Positions 35,302 through 43,439 of a stretch of DNA of 64,000 bases are shown here, piece after piece. The stretch comes from an uncultured SAR116 cluster alpha proteobacterium (GTDB lineage: Bacteria; Pseudomonadota; Alphaproteobacteria; Puniceispirillales; Marisalimonadaceae), in assembly GCA_902615325.1 (NCBI GenBank), contig CACMOJ010000004.1, positions 23,344 to 87,343 of the forward strand, given 5' to 3'. The notes beneath the pieces are model-generated. The model was not told where the DNA came from. It searched no databases and saw nothing but the letters and a program-made list of their open reading frames with translations. The translations under genes were made by a program, and so were the position numbers. The first letter of the stretch is position 1; each line of letters opens with the position of its first letter.

Positions 35302-35302
35302 A

Positions 35303-35497
35303 ATGTATAAAGTTCATTGGATTATTGATGGTATCGCAAATGTTAATGAAAAAAATCAAGAAGATGCAGAAAATTTAATTAATTCAAAGATTCAAAATTT
35401 TTTATCTGAACATTCTGATTTCTTTGATAAAATAGGTGCAAAAGCAATACAGGGAAAAGCATATTTACCTGGGAAAGATGAAAAAAATGATAAATAA
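35303..35497 (+). CDS. Small hypothetical protein, 64 residues
   Basis: Starts MYKVHWIIDGIANVNEKNQE, with no signal peptide, and ends in a charged tail. Unknown family. The reading frame extends upstream into the Sel1 gene, but AGGGAG lies six bases before the ATG at 35303, which fixes the start one base after the Sel1 stop. It overlaps the next gene by 20 bases in another frame. Confidence 0.65.
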   Translation: MYKVHWIIDGIANVNEKNQEDAENLINSKIQNFLSEHSDFFDKIGAKAIQGKAYLPGKDEKNDK

Positions 35498-35774
35498 AAT
35501 GTTTATTTTTATTTTATCTATACTTTTAATGTCTCATACACAATTAAGTTATGGAAGCGGTAAAATTTACGGAAAATCTAAAACAATTGACAAAGAATAT
35601 AAAAAATATGAATTGTGCAGATTGAAAAAAGTAGAAGTTAATCTTAAAGATGGGAAAAAAGATGGCTATAAATGTATTTTTAAAAGACAATTAAAAGGTA
35701 AAGATGTGACTGTAATGCAACCATCACCACAATGCCAAACAAGTTTTAGATGTAAAAGAGAAGATCAAAATTAA
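35478..35774 (+). CDS. Small exported protein with four cysteines
   Basis: About 98 residues. The N-terminus is a signal peptide (hydrophobic FIFILSILLM region, cleavage probably after SYG). The mature part is basic and carries four cysteines (ELCRLKK, GYKCIFK, PQCQTSFRCKR), which could form two disulfides in the periplasm. Family unknown. The start could also be the ATG at 35487 or 35499. It overlaps the preceding gene and is followed by a hairpin with a T run. Confidence 0.6.
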   Translation: MKKMINKMFIFILSILLMSHTQLSYGSGKIYGKSKTIDKEYKKYELCRLKKVEVNLKDGKKDGYKCIFKRQLKGKDVTVMQPSPQCQTSFRCKREDQN

Positions 35775-35798
35775 ATAGGAGAAACTATTTAATTTTTT
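35771..35798 (+). terminator. Probable rho-independent terminator
   Basis: TTAAATAG, a six-base loop, then CTATTTAA form a perfect eight-base stem, directly followed by six T. It begins at the stop codon of the four-cysteine protein gene and would end the transcript that starts at 34287. The stem is A/T-rich and so of modest stability. Confidence 0.6.
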
Positions 35799-35814
35799 AA
35801 TTATGACATGTTTT

Positions 35815-35841
35815 TCAATTACTTATAGACAAATTCGATAA
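35815..35841 (+). promoter_or_regulatory. Possible sigma-28 promoter upstream of the coiled-coil/ParA pair
   Basis: TCAA at 35815-35818, a 15-base spacer and TTCGATAA at 35834-35841 match the FliA consensus TAAA-N15-GCCGATAA in three of four and six of eight positions. It is the best sigma-28 candidate in the window and lies just after a terminator. The predicted leader is about 13 bases. Confidence 0.45.
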
Positions 35842-35860
35842 TATAGTATAGTTTCAAAAA

Positions 35861-36244
35861 ATGGATAATTATGAAGTAAATGTTTTAACTAGAAAAGGCG
35901 GTTGGAAAAGATTACCGCAAGAAGTTCTAAATAATAATGTTGTAAATGGTGATTTAGATTCACATAATTCTGAAAACCTCAATATTAATGTTACAGAAGA
36001 TACTTTCGATGATGAAAGTCATGGTAATAATTTATTTGAGAATTTTACTGAAATTAATAGTATTATAAATAAGCTTAAAAGTGTTGAAAAACAAAAAAAT
36101 GTCCTAATAGATGAATTGGATGAATTAATGAAAAACTTTGAAACTAGAAAAGGTAATTTAGATAAAAAGTTAATAAATTTTCAAAAAGAAAAAGAAATGT
36201 ACCAAAAAGCAATAGATTTAATAATATCATTAAAGAATGCATAA
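35861..36244 (+). CDS. Coiled-coil hypothetical protein paired with ParA-like ATPase
   Basis: A 127-residue cytoplasmic protein. It starts MDNYEVNVLTRKGGWKRLPQ, has an Asn/Asp-rich linker near residues 27-55, and ends in a coiled coil of about 65 residues from INSIINKLKSVEKQKN. It lies three bases before the ParA-like gene, so it may be that ATPase's partner, but this is inference. No recognisable family. Confidence 0.65.
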   Translation: MDNYEVNVLTRKGGWKRLPQEVLNNNVVNGDLDSHNSENLNINVTEDTFDDESHGNNLFENFTEINSIINKLKSVEKQKNVLIDELDELMKNFETRKGNLDKKLINFQKEKEMYQKAIDLIISLKNA

Positions 36245-36247
36245 GTA

Positions 36248-37003
36248 ATGAATGATTTTTCAATTAAAGAAAGCGCAAAATCTATATTCATAGCTAATGT
36301 TAAAGGTGGAGTTGGTAAAAGCACACTTAGTATTATGTTAGCAAGAGCTCTAGCCTGTAATTTGCCACCTCAAAATATAACAGTTATTGACACTGATTTA
36401 CAGAGAACAACTACTGAGTTTTTATCTGCGAGTAATCCTGAAATAAATATTGAGTTTGTTCCAATTACTCCTGCTTTTGAAAACACAAATATCGCACTTC
36501 TTCAACAATTCATAAAACAAAATAGTTTTAAAAATGGTCATATAGTCATAATTGACACACCCGCCGGAACATCACAACGTCTATGGAATCTAGTTGCTGA
36601 AAGTTATTGTGTATTAATACCAACATCATTAAGTAATGCTGATTTAGCTCCAACTGAAAGTTTTATAAAAAGCATGGACAAAGTTAAAGCAAGATATAAC
36701 CAGGTTTACCCACACCTAGTTGTTTGTCCAAATAAAATTCCTTTTGGACAAAAAGACTACTCTACGATGGCAAAAAGACTTTCAAACCATGATGTAGTTA
36801 TTGGGCCGGCTATAAGAGATTTAGCTAGCGTTAGACATTTTTACAATGGTAATTATAAAATGAATCAAAGTGAGAACGCTACAGAAGATTTTGGAAGATT
36901 TGGAGATTTTGTTAACAAATTTGTTGTTAAAGGCGAATTGGACAAAATTTATCATGATAGTAAAAATAATTTAAATGTTGTCCCATTCTCAAAGAATAAT
37001 TAA
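36248..37003 (+). CDS. ParA-family ATPase
   Basis: A 251-residue ATPase. Deviant Walker A NVKGGVGKSTLSIML at residues 18-32, Walker A-prime VIDTDLQRTT and Walker B IVIIDTPAGT. The C-terminal part has LVVCPNKIPFGQKDYSTMAK. No ParB-like gene is adjacent, and the gene lies amid flagellar genes beside a coiled-coil partner. A role in positioning a polar structure such as the flagellum or chemoreceptors is therefore more likely than chromosome partition. It is distinct from FlhG, the other MinD/ParA-type protein here. Confidence 0.85.
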   Translation: MNDFSIKESAKSIFIANVKGGVGKSTLSIMLARALACNLPPQNITVIDTDLQRTTTEFLSASNPEINIEFVPITPAFENTNIALLQQFIKQNSFKNGHIVIIDTPAGTSQRLWNLVAESYCVLIPTSLSNADLAPTESFIKSMDKVKARYNQVYPHLVVCPNKIPFGQKDYSTMAKRLSNHDVVIGPAIRDLASVRHFYNGNYKMNQSENATEDFGRFGDFVNKFVVKGELDKIYHDSKNNLNVVPFSKNN

Positions 37004-37158
37004 TTATTTTTCCTTGAACCTAACTGTGCTAACCAGCAATCTGTAGTAATAAACAAAGTTTCTTGTTTAGAACTCGAAACAAAATTGTCATCACTTTTAA
37101 GTATTTCTAAAAATGTCGCATTATTCTTATTATCAATATCGTCTTTTTTTATATCCAT
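37000..37158 (-). CDS. Possible small protein, 52 residues
   Basis: A short frame in the 257-base gap after the ParA-like gene. It reads MDIKKDDIDNKNNATFLEIL and ends DCWLAQLGSRKNN; its stop codon overlaps that of the ParA-like gene by three bases. The N-terminal half is charged and the C-terminus has an ordered-looking CWLAQLGS segment. No ribosome-binding site is evident and no family is recognised. The rest of the gap is A/T-rich and holds the upstream region of the next plus-strand gene. Confidence 0.35.
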   Translation of the reverse strand: MDIKKDDIDNKNNATFLEILKSDDNFVSSSKQETLFITTDCWLAQLGSRKNN

Positions 37159-37237
37159 ATTAATTAAAACGGTAAGTTTTCAAAAATATTTAATTAAAAT
37201 AATTTTTTAAAAATTAATAAATAATAATGTTATAATA

Positions 37238-37245
37238 GTCGTTTA
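37238..37245 (+). promoter_or_regulatory. Possible promoter element upstream of the cNMP-binding gene
   Basis: GTCGTTTA at this place repeats the element upstream of fliS at 4738, and a TATAAT lies just before it at 37231-37236. Either a sigma-70 -10 box or a weak sigma-28 -10 box could start transcription here. The leader would be very short. Confidence 0.25.
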
Positions 37246-37260
37246 ATAGTATTATCACTT

Positions 37261-37668
37261 ATGGTTCTAAATATGGTAAGTAAATCAATAATCCAAACAA
37301 AGACATTTGCTAAAGACGATATAATATATTCTCACAATGATCTATCTGACTTTATTTATTTAATTGAAAGTGGTGAAGTCAAGATATTAAGTAAAAATGG
37401 TTTACAACTTGGGCTTCTTCAAGAGGGTGAGATATTTGGCGAGGTTGGACATATTATCAAAACACCAAGAACAGTTTCTGCTATCGCGACGAAAAATAGC
37501 TTAATAAAAATTATACATGAAAACGTATTGATAAAAAAAATGAATGAATCAGATCCTCTCTTAAGTGCTATTATTAGAGGATTATCTTTAAGAATTGGGG
37601 ATGCTAATGATTTGGCTGAAAAATTTTGGATTGAAAGAGATATATATAAGTCAATTAAAGATCAATAA
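37261..37668 (+). CDS. Stand-alone cyclic-nucleotide-binding domain protein
   Basis: A 135-residue protein made almost entirely of one cNMP-binding domain: KDDIIYSHNDLSDFIYLIES, GEVKILSKNG, LQEGEIFGEVGHI and PRTVSAIA. The phosphate-binding cassette keeps the FGE glutamate and the R-T pair, so nucleotide binding is likely. There is no DNA-binding helix-turn-helix after it, unlike Crp. It lies 15 bases before fliL, suggesting second-messenger input to the flagellar motor. ATG at 37261 or 37273; no clear ribosome-binding site. Confidence 0.82.
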   Translation: MVLNMVSKSIIQTKTFAKDDIIYSHNDLSDFIYLIESGEVKILSKNGLQLGLLQEGEIFGEVGHIIKTPRTVSAIATKNSLIKIIHENVLIKKMNESDPLLSAIIRGLSLRIGDANDLAEKFWIERDIYKSIKDQ

Positions 37669-37683
37669 AGATTAAATGTAAAT

Positions 37684-38271
37684 ATGAAAAAACTTATTTT
37701 GTTTTTAACTCAAAAAAGATACCTTTTTCTTGCAGGATTAGGGCTAATTTCAAGTATATTAACTTTTTTATTTTTCTTCTTTTCTAATACACTTTTTTTC
37801 AAACACGAACCAAAAAAAGAAAAAATAAATATTTATGAACTAGCTAAGGAAGAGGCTATAAAATTAGGTAGAATTGAAAGTGACAAAGAAATTCCCAAAA
37901 TCGGTCCTGATGGGAAAGTAATTGTACCTTCTTTAACATATTATGACATAGGTGGAATGGGGCCAAATTCAAACAAATCTTTTGTATCCAACATCATCGG
38001 GTCAGATAATTATTTGAGTATGGAAATTGCTTTTTCATCATATGAAGGAGAAAAATTGGGTGATTTTTTAAAAGAATATGATCCAGACTTCCGTAATATA
38101 GTTATGAAAGAAATCGAAAAAAGAGAAACAAAAGACTTCTTGGGTAGTAAAAAAAGAAATGAATTTTTGAATGCTATTAGAGACTCTATGAATGAATTCT
38201 TAATATCCAAAGATGAGGAGCCAATTATATTTAATGCGGTTTTCAAAACATTTGTAATCAAAAAAGGTTAA
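37684..38271 (+). CDS. fliL: Flagellar basal-body-associated protein FliL
   Basis: A 195-residue single-pass inner-membrane protein. The membrane helix spans about residues 13-36. The periplasmic FliL domain covers residues 110-194: YLSMEIAFSSYEG, VMKEIEKRETKDFLG, LNAIRDSMNEFL and a final FKTFVIKKG, like FliL's TxFVIQ end. FliL surrounds and stabilises the stator. A linker with EIPKIGPDGKVIVPSLTYYD precedes the domain. Its stop overlaps the end of the convergent AbrB-family gene by four bases. Confidence 0.8.
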   Translation: MKKLILFLTQKRYLFLAGLGLISSILTFLFFFFSNTLFFKHEPKKEKINIYELAKEEAIKLGRIESDKEIPKIGPDGKVIVPSLTYYDIGGMGPNSNKSFVSNIIGSDNYLSMEIAFSSYEGEKLGDFLKEYDPDFRNIVMKEIEKRETKDFLGSKKRNEFLNAIRDSMNEFLISKDEEPIIFNAVFKTFVIKKG

Positions 38272-39278
38272 TTTTTTAATAGGTATTTTTTTAACAATGC
38301 TGCCATAATTATTACAAAAAAAACTCTAAATACGTGATGAATACTCACGAACACTATATCTCCTCCAATAGATAATGTAAGAATACACATCTCTGCTTGT
38401 CCGCCAGGAGCATAAGATAAAATTAAAGATAAAAGATCAAACCCCAAAAAATTCAAATAATATAAAAATAAGCTAAGTGGTATAAAAGAGATAAATGTAC
38501 TTAAAACTCCAGCTTTAATAGGTCCCACAAATTCTTGTAAATTGATACCTTTAAAATATAAGCCTAGATTTGAACCTAGATAAATTTGTATAACAATAAT
38601 CAGGATTATATTTGGCGTTACATTTATAAAACCAAAAGCATGCAAAAAACTTGAAAGTAACATAGGACCAATTATAGAATAGCCTGGAATAGACAAAATT
38701 TTTCCTATAAAAAAACCAATAATTGAAATTATAAAAATAAAAAGCAAGTCATCTAAATTAGAAAAATATAAAATTTCAGAAGTTTCATTTATAAGATCTT
38801 CAGTAAATAAATGAGTTAAAACTGATGCAATTGTAACTACCACAATAATTCTTGTTGTATTCAATAAAGTTACAATTCTTTCATTTCCTCCAATCTCAGA
38901 TACAAGTAAAACCATTTCATTTAATCCCCCTGGCATAGATCCAATTAAAGAAGTTTTTTTGTCATAATTCATAATTATTTTTAAAACAAAATAAGTACTT
39001 AAAATCATCAAAATAACAAAAAAAGGCAAAATAAATAAAGACTTACCAATTTGATTAATATTAATAAAAATCTCATTAGTAAAATTTGAACCTATGACAC
39101 ATCCAAGTAAGGCTCTGATTAACGGAAGTGGTTTTTTGGGAAGTTTTATTTCAAACTTTAGTGCACAAAAAAAACCTATGATAATTAAAGGTCCTAGCAT
39201 CCATGGGAGAGGAATACCAATTTTATATGCAACAAAACCTCCAAATAATCCTAAAAATATACTAAGTAAATATTTCAA
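38268..39278 (-). CDS. AbrB-family membrane protein
   Basis: A 336-residue polytopic membrane protein with an internal duplication. Motifs include GIPLPWMLGPL, SMPGGLNEMVLL and, in the second half, YAPGGQAEMCILTLSIGGD. This is the AbrB duplication family, often misnamed ammonia monooxygenase; members are membrane proteins of unsure function, probably transporters. Last gene of the catabolic operon starting at 44384, so it may carry the substrate or a product of that pathway. Confidence 0.8.
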   Translation of the reverse strand: MKYLLSIFLGLFGGFVAYKIGIPLPWMLGPLIIIGFFCALKFEIKLPKKPLPLIRALLGCVIGSNFTNEIFININQIGKSLFILPFFVILMILSTYFVLKIIMNYDKKTSLIGSMPGGLNEMVLLVSEIGGNERIVTLLNTTRIIVVVTIASVLTHLFTEDLINETSEILYFSNLDDLLFIFIISIIGFFIGKILSIPGYSIIGPMLLSSFLHAFGFINVTPNIILIIVIQIYLGSNLGLYFKGINLQEFVGPIKAGVLSTFISFIPLSLFLYYLNFLGFDLLSLILSYAPGGQAEMCILTLSIGGDIVFVSIHHVFRVFFVIIMAALLKKYLLKN

Positions 39279-39307
39279 GTTATTTTACCAATATAAAATT
39301 AATGTTT

Positions 39308-40405
39308 TTAAAAATAAACTTGACCCTTCATTAAAATTCTAGATGTTCTGAAAATACCACATGAATTTATTAAATTTTTTTTTGAAATTAAATTATTTTT
39401 AAAATTTGAATTTAATATAATTGAACAATCTATAGTTCCCATGGGATGCTCAATTTTTATAATTTCTGATTTTAAATCTAAACCTGCATTTTTTTTTAAT
39501 AAATTAAACCCAATAGTTCCAGGAATTAAACAAGAAGAAGCAACACAACATGTTCCTGTTACCGCGTGAGTTTCGTGACATGAGTAAGGAGTAAAGTATC
39601 TTGATGAAATAGAATTTTTATTCATACTTTTTGATAATAATGATACTTTTGGTAAAACTTTTCCACTGACATCGCCCATTCCCATTTTTTTTCCAGCAAG
39701 TAATCTAATTTGTTCAATTCTATCTAAGAGTTTTTTATTATTGTTTAATTCCTTTGGATCTTCGTTTCCTAATATATTGAAGTCTTTGGCATCACATATA
39801 ATCATAGTAGTTGCAAGATCAAAACATGTGACATTTATTCCATCAAAAGTGTCTGTTGTTTTACCAGTTGGAAATAAATTTCCTGTGGTTTTACCTTCTA
39901 AATTTTTAAAATTCATTAAAATTTGAGAACCAGTTCCTGGCACACCATCAATTTTAAAATTACCAGAATATTTTAATTTTCCATCGGGCGTTGGAACATC
40001 TAAGGTTATTAAAGAGTTAGTATTTATAGACTTTACATTAACTTTTGTAATTTCATTTCTGGTTTCTACCAACCTTTCTTCAATTGCAAAAGGACCTAGA
40101 GCTGATAACATATTTCCACACGTAGGAGCATAATCAACGTGGTTTCTATCTACTTCTACTTGTGCAAACAAATAATCTATATCTACGCCTTTTTCTAAAC
40201 TTTTAGATATTATACAAACTTTACTTGTTACTGATGTTCCTCCACCTAACCCATTGATTTGTCTTACATCAGGAGAACCCATGATTTTTAATAAATATTT
40301 AGTTAATTCATTTCTATCGTGAGGTAAATCCTTTTTATGAAAGATTAATCCTTTTGAGGTTCCACCTCTCATCAAGTATGCTGGTATAGATCTTAAGTCA
40401 TTCAT
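39308..40405 (-). CDS. PrpF-family aconitate-type isomerase
   Basis: A 365-residue protein of the PrpF/GalD family (2-methylaconitate isomerase or 4-oxalomesaconate tautomerase). It has MRGGTSKGLIFHKKDLP at the start, GLGGGTSVTSKVCII, DYAPTCGNMLSALGPFA and HAVTGTCCVASSCL. These enzymes move a double bond in unsaturated tri- or dicarboxylates. The ATG at 40405 lies inside the end of the upstream dehydrogenase gene (eight-base overlap); an in-frame TTG lies nine bases earlier. Substrate probably a tricarboxylate-like acid. Confidence 0.85.
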   Translation of the reverse strand: MNDLRSIPAYLMRGGTSKGLIFHKKDLPHDRNELTKYLLKIMGSPDVRQINGLGGGTSVTSKVCIISKSLEKGVDIDYLFAQVEVDRNHVDYAPTCGNMLSALGPFAIEERLVETRNEITKVNVKSINTNSLITLDVPTPDGKLKYSGNFKIDGVPGTGSQILMNFKNLEGKTTGNLFPTGKTTDTFDGINVTCFDLATTMIICDAKDFNILGNEDPKELNNNKKLLDRIEQIRLLAGKKMGMGDVSGKVLPKVSLLSKSMNKNSISSRYFTPYSCHETHAVTGTCCVASSCLIPGTIGFNLLKKNAGLDLKSEIIKIEHPMGTIDCSIILNSNFKNNLISKKNLINSCGIFRTSRILMKGQVYF

Positions 40406-41480
40406 AATTTTCAATCTTATCTATTATGTGATCAGTCAATATTTGCGAAGATGATGTTCCTCCTAAATCAGGAGTTAAATACTTACTTTCTTCTAAAATA
40501 TTTCCTATGACTTTAAAAATTAATTCGTTTGCCTTAATATATTCCATTTGACAGTTCAGTTTTCCTAGCCATTTCAACAACATTGCCGTAGAAAAAATTA
40601 AAGAAATTGGATTAGCAATACCTTTATTCATAATGTCTATTGCTGCTCCATGCTGGGCTTGTGCCATAGGTATTGTATCTCCTACATTTAGAGAACCGGA
40701 AAGCCCAAGTGAACCTGAAAGTTCAGAAGCTAAATCTGACAAAATATCTCCAAACATATTAGTTGTTATTAAAACATCAAATTGTTCTGGTTTTCTGACC
40801 ATATGTGCAGTTGCAGCATCGACTAACATTTCATGGTATTCTATCTCAGGATAATGTTTAGAAATTTTTCTACATGCTTTTAGAAATATTCCATCAGTTA
40901 ATCTTAAAACATTAGCCTTATGAATAGCATGAACATTAATTTTTTTGTTTTTATTCATTTGTTTTGCTATTTCAAAGCCCCTTTTCGCAATTTTTTCTGA
41001 TGCTTCTTTTGTGATTTTTCTAATTGATATTCCCGTTCCCTCTTCAATTTCTAATTCACCATTTCCACTAAACATATTTCTATCAGCATAGAAACCTTCC
41101 GTATTCTCTCTAACAATTACTAAATCAATTTTGTCTAGAATAGATTTAGTACCTTTAAATGATTTGGCCGGTCGGATATTTGAAAATAAATTTAGTTTAG
41201 TTCTTAACAAACCAGATGGATTTAACCCTCCTTCACTTTCAGGTGGGTAGTTATTATGATCAACAGGTCCTAAAATAATACCATCCACTTCATTACATAA
41301 TTTTAAAATTAAATCAGGAAATGTAGTTTTATTTTTTTCAAGAGCCGAAAATCCAATATCTGAATATATAATATCTAAATTAAATTTAAATTTTTTAGAA
41401 ATTTTGTTTAAAACCTTTATTGTACAATCTACAATTTCCGGACCAATACCGTCCCCTTTCAAAGCTAAAATTTTCATCAA
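40398..41480 (-). CDS. Isocitrate/isopropylmalate dehydrogenase family enzyme
   Basis: A 360-residue NAD(P)-dependent beta-decarboxylating dehydrogenase. It shows LKGDGIGPEIVDCT, SGLLRTKLNLFSNIRPAKSF, the VRENTEGFYADR loop and TTNMFGDILSDLASELSGSLG, which binds the metal. The family includes isopropylmalate, homoisocitrate and tartrate dehydrogenases. The neighbours do not include leuC or leuD, so leucine synthesis is unlikely. It probably decarboxylates a 2-hydroxy acid in the local catabolic route, before or after the PrpF-like isomerase. Confidence 0.85.
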   Translation of the reverse strand: MMKILALKGDGIGPEIVDCTIKVLNKISKKFKFNLDIIYSDIGFSALEKNKTTFPDLILKLCNEVDGIILGPVDHNNYPPESEGGLNPSGLLRTKLNLFSNIRPAKSFKGTKSILDKIDLVIVRENTEGFYADRNMFSGNGELEIEEGTGISIRKITKEASEKIAKRGFEIAKQMNKNKKINVHAIHKANVLRLTDGIFLKACRKISKHYPEIEYHEMLVDAATAHMVRKPEQFDVLITTNMFGDILSDLASELSGSLGLSGSLNVGDTIPMAQAQHGAAIDIMNKGIANPISLIFSTAMLLKWLGKLNCQMEYIKANELIFKVIGNILEESKYLTPDLGGTSSSQILTDHIIDKIENYE

Positions 41481-41483
41481 TAA

Positions 41484-42278
41484 TTATTTACCTTCAAATT
41501 TAGGTTTTTCTTTTTTAAGAAAAGCTTGAATGCCATTTTGGCCATCATTTGTTTCTGCTGACTCAGAAATCATTTTTGTTTCAAGTTCCATTTGAGTTTC
41601 TAACGTAGAGTTTAATGAATTATGAATTAATCTTTTAGTTTTTCCATAAGCTAAGGTAGGGCCTTTTGATAAATTATCAGCTAATTTAAGTGTTTCATTC
41701 CAAAAGTTTTTATCGTTATAAACATAATTTATTAGTCCCCATGAAAGCGCTTCCTCGGAAGATAAAACTTTATTAGTCATAATCAATTCAAGATATTTTC
41801 TAATGCCAATTATTCTTGGCAAATAATAACTTGAAGATCCATCTGGTGTAAGTCCTGCTTTAGTGTACGCAGAAACAAAAGTTGCACTAGATTTTGCGAT
41901 AGCTAGATCGGCAAAACCAACAAATGATAATCCTGCACCAGCGGCAACTCCATTTACAGCAACGATTAATGGAGAATTCATTCTTGAAAATCTTGTTATA
42001 GCGCCATGAAGATCATGGGTAACTATTTTTAAATGCTTTGCAACGTTACCAGTTTCATGAAATGATTTTAAATCACCACCAGCGCAGAATGCCTTATCAC
42101 CTTCTCCAGTTAATATGATTGCTCTAATTTTTTTATTCGTGTCACATTCATAAGAAATTTCTAAAAGTTCTTTTGCCATTTTCGCATTTAAAGAGTTATA
42201 ACTATTTGGCCTGTTAAGACGAATAATGGCTATATTTTCAATAATTTCCAACTTAATAGTTTCAAATTGTAAATTCAT
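41484..42278 (-). CDS. Enoyl-CoA hydratase/isomerase family protein
   Basis: A 264-residue crotonase-fold enzyme. The oxyanion-hole regions are CAGGDLKSFHE and VNGVAAGAGLSFVGFADLAIA. The first catalytic glutamate of classic hydratases is absent (AGAGLS), and the second region reads GLTPDGSSSYYLPR with Asp in place of Glu, as in PaaG-like isomerases. An isomerase or atypical hydratase on a CoA thioester is therefore more likely than classic beta-oxidation. GGAG precedes the ATG. It lies between the CoA transferase and the dehydrogenase gene. Confidence 0.85.
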   Translation of the reverse strand: MNLQFETIKLEIIENIAIIRLNRPNSYNSLNAKMAKELLEISYECDTNKKIRAIILTGEGDKAFCAGGDLKSFHETGNVAKHLKIVTHDLHGAITRFSRMNSPLIVAVNGVAAGAGLSFVGFADLAIAKSSATFVSAYTKAGLTPDGSSSYYLPRIIGIRKYLELIMTNKVLSSEEALSWGLINYVYNDKNFWNETLKLADNLSKGPTLAYGKTKRLIHNSLNSTLETQMELETKMISESAETNDGQNGIQAFLKKEKPKFEGK

Positions 42279-42293
42279 TTATTACTCCAAAAG

Positions 42294-43436
42294 TTAATTA
42301 ATCTTAGATAATATTTCTTCAGTATGTTCTCCTAATTTTGGTGGAGACCTGAACAATTGTGCTGGTGTATTAGATAATTTAACTGGGAATCCTGTCATCT
42401 TAATTTTTCTATTATCTGGACCATCTGATAAAATTACCATATCAGTATCTTTTACCAACTGATCATTTAACGCTTCTTTCATATCTAATACTTTTCCAGC
42501 AGGACAACCACTTTGATTCAGTTTTTCAATCCAATAATCAGTAGTATTTAATTCAGTCGTTTTGTTAATAATCTCATTTAATTTATCTCTATTAATCATT
42601 CTTAACGAGTTGGTTTTAAATAAATCATCTTCAAGTAAATATTCTAATTTTAATGTTTTCAAAAAAACATTACATAATTTATCATTTGCTGGAGCAATAG
42701 CAATATTACCATCCTTTGTTTTAAACAAGCCATAAGGTGAAAGAATTGGATGATCGTTACCACTCTTTTTCGGAGTTTCATTTGTAACAAAGTACTCAGC
42801 AGATAAATACGCCATAAGTGATATCAAACCTGAAGTTAAACTTGTTTCGACTACTTGTCCCTTTTTGGTGTTATGCCTCGCATTTATTGCAGATACTATT
42901 CCAAAAGCACAATATAAACCAGCAATCAAATCAGAAATGGGAGCAGCAGTTCTAACAGGTCCAGTTTTTTCAGATCCATTTAATGACATAAATCCTGAAA
43001 TCGCCTGCGCAATAAAATCAAAAGCAGGTCGTTGACTATATTCTCCTTCACTTCCAAAACCATTAACTGATGCTTGAACAAGTCTAGGATTTATAGCGCT
43101 TAAAGTATTTTTATCAAATCCCATTTTAGCAAGAACACCAGGCCTAAAATTATCAACAATTACATCTGCATTTTTCAATAATTTTTTTAATTTTTCTTTA
43201 TCTTCACTTTGATATAAATCTAAAACAACAGATTTTTTATTTCTGTTAAATTGAGCAAAATATGCGCTATAACCATCCACAAATTCACCTTGATTTCTTA
43301 CATTATCTCCCTTAGGTGGTTCAATTTTTATTACTTCAGCCCCCATGTCTGCCAATAATAAAGTACAAAATGGGCCTGAGATTACTCTTGTCAAATCAAT
43401 AACTTTTATTCCAGATAAGGCGCCTTCTTTAATCAT
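42294..43436 (-). CDS. CaiB/BaiF (class III) CoA transferase
   Basis: A 380-residue CoA transferase. The N-terminus has LSGIKVIDLTRVISGPFCTL and LADMGAEVIKIEPPKGD. Then come FAQFNRNKKSVVLDL, VDNFRPGVLAKMGF and the segment ASVNGFGSEGEYSQRPAFD, carrying the catalytic Asp (core FGxxGxYxxRPAFD). It activates a carboxylic acid with CoA from a donor such as succinyl-CoA. It lies three bases after the lyase gene, so activation and cleavage of one substrate are probably linked. Confidence 0.9.
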   Translation of the reverse strand: MIKEGALSGIKVIDLTRVISGPFCTLLLADMGAEVIKIEPPKGDNVRNQGEFVDGYSAYFAQFNRNKKSVVLDLYQSEDKEKLKKLLKNADVIVDNFRPGVLAKMGFDKNTLSAINPRLVQASVNGFGSEGEYSQRPAFDFIAQAISGFMSLNGSEKTGPVRTAAPISDLIAGLYCAFGIVSAINARHNTKKGQVVETSLTSGLISLMAYLSAEYFVTNETPKKSGNDHPILSPYGLFKTKDGNIAIAPANDKLCNVFLKTLKLEYLLEDDLFKTNSLRMINRDKLNEIINKTTELNTTDYWIEKLNQSGCPAGKVLDMKEALNDQLVKDTDMVILSDGPDNRKIKMTGFPVKLSNTPAQLFRSPPKLGEHTEEILSKIN

Positions 43437-43439
43437 TAA

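Noticed and set aside
35243..35302. Longer N-terminus for the 64-residue protein
   Set aside because: The frame is open inside the Sel1 gene, but AGGGAG stands directly before the ATG at 35303 and the upstream residues only reflect the other frame.
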